Part shown: one piece after another, positions 17,096 through 23,759 of the stretch
Layout: every line of letters starts with the position of its first letter
Numbering within the stretch: the first letter of the stretch is position 1
NCBI GenBank assembly: GCA_016704445.1
Contig: JADJAE010000106.1
Span: forward strand, 1-25,597
Source: Deltaproteobacteria bacterium
GTDB lineage: Bacteria; Myxococcota_A; Polyangia; Polyangiales; Ga0077539
Reading direction: 5' to 3'
Length of the DNA: 25,597 nt
The notes under the pieces: generated by a model
What the model saw: only the letters and a program-made list of their open reading frames with translations
Database searches by the model: none
What the model was told of the DNA's origin: nothing
Made by a program: the position numbers and the translations under genes

Positions 17096-17112
17096 GGTTA
17101 CTAGTGGTAGCC
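17096..17112. promoter_or_regulatory. Candidate TetR operator in the divergent promoter region
   Basis: GGTTAC (17096-17101), TAGTG, then GTAGCC (17107-17112) form an inverted repeat with 5 of 6 matching arm positions. The sequence GGTTACT also occurs as a direct copy at 17082-17088, 14 bp upstream (start to start). The region is noticeably more AT-rich than its surroundings. Its place between the divergent tetR and monooxygenase genes makes it a plausible operator, but the match is imperfect and no clear -10/-35 pair can be assigned. Confidence 0.35.
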
Positions 17113-17167
17113 ATCGCTGGCGCAGCGGCTCGGGCGAGCCGATGGGGCGCCACCACGGAGGTCCTCC

Positions 17168-18730
17168 ATGAACGAGCCGCAACGCATCGAGGCCGAAGCA
17201 ACACCCACCCGCCCGTCGGGGCCGACCGCGGAGCACCACCGGGTCGTGATCGTCGGCACGGGCTTCTCCGGCCTCGGCGTCGCGATACGGCTGCTGCAAT
17301 CGGGCGAGCGCGACATCGTGGTGCTCGAGCGGGCAGGGGACGTCGGCGGGTGCTGGCGAGACAACACCTATCCAGGCATCCAGTGTGACGTTCAGTCCGA
17401 CGTGTACTCGTTCTCCTTCGCGCCGAACGCCTCGTGGACGAGGGCGTTCCCCTGGGGCGGCGAGATCCACACGTACCTCCGGCACTGCGCCGACCGCTTC
17501 GGCGTGCGGCCCTTCCTGCGGCTTCACACCGAGGTGCTCGACGCGGCCTGGGACGACGACGCCCAGCGATGGCGCATCGAGACCACCACCGGGGCGCTCA
17601 CCGCCGACTTCCTCGTCTCGGGTCACGGAGCGCTGAGCGCGCCCGCGAGGCCGACGCTGCCGGGCATCGAGACCTTCGGCGGCCCGGTGTTCCACTCCGC
17701 GGAGTGGCGCCACGACGTGTCCCTCTCGGGCAAGCGCGTCGCGGTGATCGGCACCGGCGCCTCGGCCATACAGGTGGTGCCCGCCATCCAGCCCGAGGTC
17801 GCGCGGCTGCTCGTCTTCCAGAGGAGCCCGGCGTGGGTCCTGCCGCGGCCCGACTTCGCCGTGAGCCGCGCCCGACGCCTGCTGTTTCGCCATCTCCCGG
17901 TCACCCAGCGCCTCGCTCGCGCCCTCCGCTTCGGGATGCTGGAGACGCGCGTGCTGGGCATCCTCACTCGCCCGGAGCTGCTGCGCGTGGCCGAGCTCGC
18001 CGCGCGGCGCCACCTCCGGGCGCAGGTCGCCGACGAGCGGCTCCGAGAGCAGCTCACGCCGCGGTACGCGATCGGCTGCAAGCGCATCCTGCTCTCGAAC
18101 AACTTCTACCCCGCGCTCTGCCAGCCCAACGCGGCGCTGGTGACGACCGGAATCCGAGAGGTGACCTCCACCGGCGTGGTGACCGAGGACGGCTTCCGTC
18201 GCGACGTGGACGCCATCGTCCTCTGCACGGGCTTCCACGTCGCCGATCACCCCATGACGCAGAGAGTCCGCGGCCGCGACGGGCGCTCCCTCGCGGAGCA
18301 CTGGGAGCACGGCGCGCTCGCCTACCTCGGGGTGAACGTACCGGGCTTCCCGAACCTCTTCCTGCTGGGGAGCGGCCCCCACACGGGCCTCGGGCACAAC
18401 TCGATCGTCTACATGATCGAGGCGCAGATCGAGTATCTCCTCGCCGCGCTCGGCGAGCTGAAGCAGCGCGGCTGCGCGACGATCGAGGTGCGCGACGAGG
18501 CGGCGCGGAGCTTCACCGACGAGATGCAGCGACGGCTGCGCGGCACCGTGTGGAGCTCGGGCTGCTCGTCGTTCTACCTCGACAAGGAGGGCCACAACGT
18601 CGCCCTCTGGCCCGGCTTCGCGACCACCTACGGGTGGCGCGCCCGGCGCTTCGAGGCGGACCGGTACATCTTCCGACGCGCCGCGCCCGCCCGAGCGGCG
18701 GTCCATGGGTCCGTCGGGGAGCGAGCGTGA
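17168..18730 (+). CDS. Type I Baeyer-Villiger flavin monooxygenase
   Basis: The enzyme uses FAD and NADPH to insert oxygen next to a ketone, giving an ester or lactone. The 520-residue protein has the FAD dinucleotide motif GTGFSG (30-35). It also carries the two fingerprints of type I BVMOs: GCWRDNTYPGIQCD (61-74, matching [AG]GxWxxxx[FY]P[GM]xxxD) and FGGPVFHSAEW (170-180, matching FxGxxxHxxxW, followed by Arg rather than the usual Pro or Asp). The NADPH Rossmann motif is GTGASA (195-200). Near the C-terminus, PHTGLGHNSIVYMIEAQIEY is typical of the cyclohexanone/steroid monooxygenase group. ATG 17168-17170 has GGAGG 6 nt upstream. The stop overlaps the next start (GTGA). The substrate is unknown; the C-terminal Trp-rich tail is ordinary for the family. 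Confidence 0.92.
   Translation: MNEPQRIEAEATPTRPSGPTAEHHRVVIVGTGFSGLGVAIRLLQSGERDIVVLERAGDVGGCWRDNTYPGIQCDVQSDVYSFSFAPNASWTRAFPWGGEIHTYLRHCADRFGVRPFLRLHTEVLDAAWDDDAQRWRIETTTGALTADFLVSGHGALSAPARPTLPGIETFGGPVFHSAEWRHDVSLSGKRVAVIGTGASAIQVVPAIQPEVARLLVFQRSPAWVLPRPDFAVSRARRLLFRHLPVTQRLARALRFGMLETRVLGILTRPELLRVAELAARRHLRAQVADERLREQLTPRYAIGCKRILLSNNFYPALCQPNAALVTTGIREVTSTGVVTEDGFRRDVDAIVLCTGFHVADHPMTQRVRGRDGRSLAEHWEHGALAYLGVNVPGFPNLFLLGSGPHTGLGHNSIVYMIEAQIEYLLAALGELKQRGCATIEVRDEAARSFTDEMQRRLRGTVWSSGCSSFYLDKEGHNVALWPGFATTYGWRARRFEADRYIFRRAAPARAAVHGSVGERA
18716..18730 (+). promoter_or_regulatory. Shine-Dalgarno site and GTGA stop/start overlap, monooxygenase to ene-reductase
   Basis: GGGGAG at 18716-18721 lies 5 nt before GTG 18727-18729. 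The GTG overlaps the TGA of the monooxygenase (18728-18730). This decides the start of the ene-reductase and indicates translational coupling. Confidence 0.75.
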
Positions 18731-19977
18731 GCACCATCGCCGAGCCGCTGCGCCTGGCCTGCGGGGCGACGCTCCGCAACCGCCTCGCCAAGGCGTCGAT
18801 GAGCGAGCAGCTCGCAGACCGCGGCGGCGCGCCGTCGGACGACATGATCCGGCTGTACGAGCGCTGGGGACGCGGCGGCGCGGGGCTGCTGCTGAGCGGC
18901 CACGTCATGATCGACGCTCGGCACGTCGCCGAGGCAGGCAACGTCGTCGTGGAGGACGAGCGAGGCATCGACGCGCTGACCCGCTGGGTGCGCGGGGCGA
19001 GCGCCCAGGGAGCGCACGCGTGGCTGCAGCTGAACCACCCCGGGAGACAGACGCCGCGCCTCTTCGACCCGGCGCCGGTCGCCCCCTCCGTCGTCCCCCT
19101 CGAGGTGGGCGGCGGGGCGTTCGCGGCCCCTCGCGCGCTCGCCGAAGGGGAGATCTGGGACCTCGTCGAGCGCTTCGCGCGCGCCGCGGCGATCGCCGAG
19201 AGGGCGGGCGCCACGGGGGTGGAGATCCACGGGGCGCACGGCTACCTGGTGAGCCAGTTTCTCTCTCCCACCACCAACCGTCGGCGAGACGCGTGGGGTG
19301 GAGACGCGACGAGACGTCGGCGCTTCCTCCTCGAGGTGACCAGGGCGATCCGAGGCGCCGTGGCGCCGGGCTTCGCGGTCGCGGTGAAGCTCAACAGCGC
19401 CGACTTCCAGCGCGGGGGATTCGGCGATGACGACGCGCTGGAGGTGATCGAGGCGCTGGGCGACGAGCGCGTCGACCTGCTCGAGGTCTCCGGCGGAACC
19501 TACGAGCGGGCCGTGATGTTCGGCGAGAGCGCCCCGGAGTCCACGCGCCGCCGCGAGGCGTTCTTCCTCGACTTCGCCGAGAGGGCGCGCTCGGTCGCCA
19601 GGATGCCGCTCATGCTCACCGGGGGCTTTCGCACGCGCTCCGCCATGGACGCCGCGCTCGCCTCGGGCGCCGTGGACGTGATCGGGATGGCGCGTCCGCT
19701 CGCCGTCGAGCCCGAGCTCCCCGCGGCGCTGCTCGGCGGCACGAGCCTCGGCGCGCACACCCCGCGGCTCGCGACGGGGTGGAAGACCCTCGACTCGATC
19801 GTCACCGGAGCCTGGTACCAGGCGCAGATCCGGCGCATGGGGCGAGGGCTCGACCCGTCGGCCTCGCTCTCCCGCGGCGGCGCGCTGGCGTCGTACGTCG
19901 GCGAGCTGCTCCGTCACGGGAGCTCGGGGCTTCGGCGCCGCCGGGGCTTCGACCCCACCAGCGGAGGCGTGACGTGA
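18727..19977 (+). CDS. NADH:flavin oxidoreductase, Old Yellow Enzyme family ene-reductase
   Basis: The enzyme is an FMN-dependent TIM-barrel reductase of activated C=C bonds in enones. The 416-residue protein has the N-terminal barrel start (ATLRNRLAKASMSEQLAD, about 14-31). The active-site pair His168 and His171 lies in VEIHGAHGYLVSQFLSP, followed by N184-R-R-R-D (OYE NxRxDxxGG). QLNHPGRQ is at 102-108, the phosphate-site Lys at about 221 is in AVAVKLNS, and late barrel motifs are LMLTGGFRTRSAMDAAL and VDVIGMARPL. It lacks the C-terminal FeS/FAD domains of 2,4-dienoyl-CoA reductases, so it is the single-domain type with an added tail of about 60 residues. The GTG start overlaps the previous stop and the TGA stop overlaps the next start. 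It is the middle gene of a three-gene redox operon. Confidence 0.9.
   Translation: MSTIAEPLRLACGATLRNRLAKASMSEQLADRGGAPSDDMIRLYERWGRGGAGLLLSGHVMIDARHVAEAGNVVVEDERGIDALTRWVRGASAQGAHAWLQLNHPGRQTPRLFDPAPVAPSVVPLEVGGGAFAAPRALAEGEIWDLVERFARAAAIAERAGATGVEIHGAHGYLVSQFLSPTTNRRRDAWGGDATRRRRFLLEVTRAIRGAVAPGFAVAVKLNSADFQRGGFGDDDALEVIEALGDERVDLLEVSGGTYERAVMFGESAPESTRRREAFFLDFAERARSVARMPLMLTGGFRTRSAMDAALASGAVDVIGMARPLAVEPELPAALLGGTSLGAHTPRLATGWKTLDSIVTGAWYQAQIRRMGRGLDPSASLSRGGALASYVGELLRHGSSGLRRRRGFDPTSGGVT
19963..19977 (+). promoter_or_regulatory. Shine-Dalgarno site and GTGA stop/start overlap, ene-reductase to SDR
   Basis: GGAGG at 19963-19967 lies 6 nt before GTG 19974-19976, which overlaps TGA 19975-19977 of the ene-reductase. 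The site fixes the SDR start so that its Rossmann motif begins at residue 12, as is usual. Confidence 0.75.
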
Positions 19978-20792
19978 GGCTGCCCGATGCCTTCGTCGCG
20001 GTGGTGACCGGAGCCGGCAGCGGCCTCGGCAGGGCGCTCTCGGTGCAGCTCGCGAGGAAGGGCGGGCGGGTCGTGGTCGCGGACGTGGCGCGCGAGGGCG
20101 CCGAGGAGACCGTGGCGCTGGTGCGAGAGGCCGGAGGAGAGGGCGTCTTCGTGGAGTGCGACGTCCGTCGCTGGGAGGAGGTCGAGGCGCTCTCCCGAAG
20201 GGCCCGGGAGTGGGCAGGCGAGGTCGACCTGATCGCCAACAACGCAGGGGTCGTGGCCGGCGGGCTCGTCGGGGAGGTTCCGCTCGAGGACTGGCGATGG
20301 ACGCTCGACGTCGACCTCTGGGGGGTCATCCACGGCTGCCACGCCTTCGTCCCCTCGATGCGCGCCCGGCGGCGCGGCTGGGTGCTCAACGTCGCCTCCG
20401 CGGCGGGCTACGCGTGCCTGTCGCGCTTCGGCCCCTACAGCGTCGCCAAGGCGGGGGTCATCGCGCTCTCCGAGACGCTCCGCGCGGAGCTCGACCCGCG
20501 CGAGGTGGCGGTCACCGTCGCGTGCCCGTCGTTCTTCCCGACGCGCATCGCCGAGGCCGCGCGCGGCGACGACCCGGAGACCCGGTCGCTGGTCGGGCAC
20601 ATGATGCGGCGCGCGAAGACCACCCCCGACGACATCGCCCGGCACGCCCTCGAGAGCCTCGAGTCGGGGCGGCTCTACTCGCTGCCGACGCTCGAGGCGC
20701 AGGCCGCTCGCTGGGCCCGACGCCTCGTCCCGGCCTCGGTGCATCGCATCACCAACCTGGGGCGGGAGGTGCTGCGGCGGACGACGTCCTGA
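19974..20792 (+). CDS. Short-chain dehydrogenase/reductase, probably NAD(H)-dependent
   Basis: The 272-residue classical SDR has TGAGSGLG (12-19), Asp37 after the second beta strand (VVVADVAR, which favours NAD over NADP), NNAG (89-92), the catalytic Ser142 in NVASAAGY, and Tyr155/Lys159 in YSVAKAG. The C-terminal part (about 190-272) carries TRIAEAARGDDPETRSLVG and a basic amphipathic end (LVPASVHRITNLGREVLRR), as in SDRs that act on hydrophobic or membrane-associated substrates. It probably oxidises an alcohol to the ketone used by the two upstream enzymes, or the reverse. It is the third gene of the coupled operon. No strong terminator follows, and the next gene starts 110 nt downstream on the same strand. 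Confidence 0.9.
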   Translation: MRLPDAFVAVVTGAGSGLGRALSVQLARKGGRVVVADVAREGAEETVALVREAGGEGVFVECDVRRWEEVEALSRRAREWAGEVDLIANNAGVVAGGLVGEVPLEDWRWTLDVDLWGVIHGCHAFVPSMRARRRGWVLNVASAAGYACLSRFGPYSVAKAGVIALSETLRAELDPREVAVTVACPSFFPTRIAEAARGDDPETRSLVGHMMRRAKTTPDDIARHALESLESGRLYSLPTLEAQAARWARRLVPASVHRITNLGREVLRRTTS

Positions 20793-20879
20793 CCCGATGG
20801 AGGGCGCTGGCTCGGCGGCCTCGCGGGCGTCGCCGACTTGCGATCCGTCAACTCCGAGGGGGCGCGGGTCGCATAGTCG

Positions 20880-20906
20880 ATGCCGATGAGAGTCCGCACT
20901 TCGTGA
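20880..20906 (+). other. Possible eight-codon leader reading frame overlapping the next gene start
   Basis: ATG 20880-20882 opens an eight-codon frame whose TGA (20904-20906) overlaps the GTG of the FAD oxidoreductase (20903-20905), again as GTGA. It has no good Shine-Dalgarno site and may be chance. An alternative is that the oxidoreductase truly begins at one of these ATGs and a base is missing. Confidence 0.25.
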
Positions 20907-22585
20907 AGACCGACGCCCAGCTCTTCTACACCCCGGGGAGACCCAACCCCGGCCCGGCCTACATCACGTCCGCCAGCCCCGCGAAGCAGCGGTACTCCAA
21001 GCCCGCGAAGCTGCTGGAGAACCCCGACGCCATCGTCATCGGCACGGGCATCGGCGGGCTCTCCATCGCCAGCACCCTGGCGCAGAAGCGCGGGATGCGG
21101 GTGCTGATGCTGGAGCACAACGACGTGCCCGGCGGCTCGACCCACTGCCACGAGATCGACGGGTTCGAGTTCAACAGCGGGGTCGACTCCATCGGAGACA
21201 TGGACCCTCGCGTCGGGCGCGGGCTGTTTCGGGCGACGGCGGACTTCATCACCGGCGGCAAGCTGGAGTGGGCGAAGATGCCCGACGTGCACGAGACCTG
21301 CACCTTCGGCGACGACGTCTACGAGTGGTTCTCCTCGCCCGAGAAGAACATCGAGTGGATCGAGAGGCGCTTTCCCGGCGAGGGCAACGTGCGCGGGTAC
21401 TACGAGCTCGAGGAGAAGATCGAGTGGTGGGCCTGGTCCTGGGCGATGACCAAGCTGGCCCCCTCGTGGGTGCCGGAGCGCGCGAGGGAGGGCTTCTACG
21501 GGGCCTTCGGCGGCAAGTGGCGCAAGTACATGACCCGCACCACCAGCGACGTGCTGCGCAACGAGCTGGGCTTCTCCGAGCGCCTCGCGGCCATCTTCTC
21601 GTACATGTACGGCAACCACGGGCGCACCCCCGAGCTCGCTCCCTTCGCGTTCCACGCGGTCAACCTCTTCCACTACCGCACCGGGGCCTACTACCCGGTA
21701 GGGGGCCCGGCGCAGATCGCCAACTGCGTCATCCCCATCGTGGAGGCGGCGGGGGGACAGCTCGCGGTGTCCACGCCCGCGGAGAAGATCCTCGTCGAGA
21801 ACGGCCGCGCGGTGGGTGTGCGCCTCGGCGACGGCACGGAGATCCGCTCCAAGCTGGTGATCAGCGACGCGTCTGCGTACGTGACCTTCATGCAGCTACT
21901 GCCCGAGGAGGAGCGGGAGAAGCACGGCTACGCCAGCCGCTTCGAGCAGACCGGACCGAGCCCGGCGCACCTCTACCTGATGCTCGGCTACGACGAGGAG
22001 ATCGAGCTCCCCCAGCAGATCATCTGGCACATGCCCTCGTACCCGGACGTCGAGCGCTACGACCTGAGCGCCGCCGACAAGTCCTACAAGTCCGAGATGC
22101 GCTTCGAGGGCATGGGGGGCTATCTGCTGAGCCCCTCGGCGCGCGACCCGGTCTACCGCGAGCGCCACCCCGGCAAGTCCACGGTCATCGTGCTGGCGGA
22201 GGCCACCGCCGCCTGGGTGAAGCGCTACCGAGAGGAGCCCGAATTCCGTCCGCAGTTCGAGGCCGGGGTACGAGACAACCTGATGGCCCTGGTGCACCGG
22301 TACCTCCCGCAGTTGAAGGGCAAGACGCCCGCCACCGTGCGCACCGGCGTCCCGATGGGCTGCAACCCTCGCGCGTGGGGCGGCTGCTCGCTCGGCCTCG
22401 AGCCCTCCGGCGACCACTTCACCCGCGACACCCACTGGCTCCGCCCCAAGACCCCCATCGAGGGCCTCTGGCTCACCGGCCAGGACTCCTTCTCCGCCGG
22501 GGTCTGCGGCGCCATGGCCAGCGGCTCGCTGACCTACGCCGCGCTCACCGGCGACTGGCTCTTCATGCTCGACAACCGATTGTAG
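20903..22585 (+). CDS. FAD-dependent oxidoreductase of the retinol saturase/carotenoid isomerase (RetSat/CrtISO) type
   Basis: The 560-residue protein belongs to the phytoene-desaturase superfamily. A leader of about 40 residues precedes the FAD motif GTGIGG (47-52). Glu71 (LMLEHNDVPGG) would bind the FAD ribose, and HCHEIDGFEFNSGVDSIG (81-98) matches the RetSat/CrtISO pattern. The middle is Trp- and Tyr-rich (EKIEWWAWSWAMTKLAPSW), fitting a large hydrophobic pocket. The C-terminus has GLWLTGQDSFSAGVCGAMAS, the second FAD-contact motif. Relatives saturate or isomerise C=C bonds of polyenes such as retinol and carotenoids. GTG 20903 is the only in-frame start before the conserved part and lacks a strong ribosome-binding site. 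Lys-, Ile- and Asn-rich codon use makes it less GC-rich than the genes before it. The natural substrate is unknown. Confidence 0.85.
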   Translation: MKTDAQLFYTPGRPNPGPAYITSASPAKQRYSKPAKLLENPDAIVIGTGIGGLSIASTLAQKRGMRVLMLEHNDVPGGSTHCHEIDGFEFNSGVDSIGDMDPRVGRGLFRATADFITGGKLEWAKMPDVHETCTFGDDVYEWFSSPEKNIEWIERRFPGEGNVRGYYELEEKIEWWAWSWAMTKLAPSWVPERAREGFYGAFGGKWRKYMTRTTSDVLRNELGFSERLAAIFSYMYGNHGRTPELAPFAFHAVNLFHYRTGAYYPVGGPAQIANCVIPIVEAAGGQLAVSTPAEKILVENGRAVGVRLGDGTEIRSKLVISDASAYVTFMQLLPEEEREKHGYASRFEQTGPSPAHLYLMLGYDEEIELPQQIIWHMPSYPDVERYDLSAADKSYKSEMRFEGMGGYLLSPSARDPVYRERHPGKSTVIVLAEATAAWVKRYREEPEFRPQFEAGVRDNLMALVHRYLPQLKGKTPATVRTGVPMGCNPRAWGGCSLGLEPSGDHFTRDTHWLRPKTPIEGLWLTGQDSFSAGVCGAMASGSLTYAALTGDWLFMLDNRL

Positions 22586-22657
22586 CCGCCGAACGTGATA
22601 CTCCCGGTCTCCCTGTCCGTCTCCCCGTAAGCCCCCGTCCGCAGGAAATCAAGTCAC

Positions 22658-23701
22658 ATGGATGTCCTCACCGCGCTCAGCAACAAGTCCGATTACTCGA
22701 AGAACCAGCTCCAATTGATCATCGGGGCGTGGGTGATGAGCAGCCTGGCCGAGGCCAGGCAGAAGATCGACCTGAAGAACGGCGACGTCGAGGAGGACGA
22801 CTACAACAAGCAGTCGATCTACTCGCTGCTCTATGCGCTCTACCGCTCGATGGGCGAGGTGCGCTCGGACGACGGCGGGCGCTACGAGTTCACCTTCAAC
22901 ACCTGGGGATACACCTGGCCGAGCGACTGGGGCCCCTGCCCGATCCCCAGCACCGATCCCCAGCGGATGGGCAAGAACGCCTACGCCGGCCTCTACCACT
23001 TCGACCTCGTGAAGGAGTACATCAAGGCCCGCGAGGGGAAGGTCCACATCGTGGAGATGGGCTGCGGCACCGGCGCCGGGGCGCACCTGATCTGCTCGAA
23101 GATCCTGCCCAACTGCACCTACGAGGCGGTGGACATGCAGCAGGCGGGCATCAACTCCTGCAAGCGCAAGTTCGTGCCCGAGCTGGGCGGCCGGCTGGTG
23201 GCCACCTGCGGAGACGCCACCCGGCTGGGGCTCGGCGACGGCGTCGCGGACTTCGTGGCGGTCAACGAGACCCACGTCACCGAGATGCGCGGCCGCACCA
23301 CCGAGGAGGACGAGCGCTTCTTCAAGACCGCCTGGCGCATCCTGAAGCCGGGAGGCTTCCTCGTCTGGGGCAACGCCATCCCCGACTCGACCTGGGCGCC
23401 CTGCTTCGAGCTGCTGGAGTCCATCGGGATGAAGGTCATCGAGGTGTGCGACGTGACCAAGGAGGCGATCAAGGCCCGCGACGAAGACAAGCGCCGCATC
23501 GACGCCTTCGTCGAGCAGATCCTCTCCACCTTCCATGGCTTCAAGGTCCCGATGCTGGGCGAGAAGCGCCGGGCCCTCGCGGAGGTGGCGCTCAAGAATT
23601 TCGCGCGCAATCCCGGCACGCGACTCTATGACAACATGGTCGACGGCACCGACACCTACAAGGTCGTGCTGGTGCAGAAGCCGCTCGGCGCGCAGGCGTA
23701 G
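22658..23701 (+). CDS. Class I SAM-dependent methyltransferase resembling phthiotriol/sterol-type lipid methyltransferases
   Basis: The 347-residue protein has a methyltransferase fold in its middle. Motif I is VEMGCGTGAG (132-141), an acidic motif II Asp159 (YEAVDMQQAGINSCKRK), CGDATRLGLG (184-193) as motif III, and RILKPGGFLVWG (227-238). The stretch before motif I (NAYAGLYHFDLVKEYI) and the QQAGINSCKRK helix resemble mycobacterial phthiotriol methyltransferases and related lipid/quinone O- or C-methylases. The N-terminal 100 residues are an extra helical domain with aromatic residues (FTFNTWGYTWPSDWGP), probably a substrate lid. ATG 22658-22660 has AGGA 11 nt upstream. It follows the FAD oxidoreductase by 72 nt and shares its lower GC content, suggesting that the two moved or evolved together. 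The substrate is unknown, probably a hydrophobic small molecule. Confidence 0.85.
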   Translation: MDVLTALSNKSDYSKNQLQLIIGAWVMSSLAEARQKIDLKNGDVEEDDYNKQSIYSLLYALYRSMGEVRSDDGGRYEFTFNTWGYTWPSDWGPCPIPSTDPQRMGKNAYAGLYHFDLVKEYIKAREGKVHIVEMGCGTGAGAHLICSKILPNCTYEAVDMQQAGINSCKRKFVPELGGRLVATCGDATRLGLGDGVADFVAVNETHVTEMRGRTTEEDERFFKTAWRILKPGGFLVWGNAIPDSTWAPCFELLESIGMKVIEVCDVTKEAIKARDEDKRRIDAFVEQILSTFHGFKVPMLGEKRRALAEVALKNFARNPGTRLYDNMVDGTDTYKVVLVQKPLGAQA

Positions 23702-23707
23702 CGCTCA

Positions 23708-23720
23708 CTCCCGCAGGGAG
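23708..23720 (+). terminator. Short hairpin after the methyltransferase gene
   Basis: CTCCC (23708-23712), loop GCA, GGGAG (23716-23720) form a 5-bp stem just after the stop at 23701. There is no T-run, so termination is not assured. Confidence 0.25.
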
Positions 23721-23759
23721 CCCAGGCGGCCTGCGTCACCACTCGCGTACGATCGCCCG

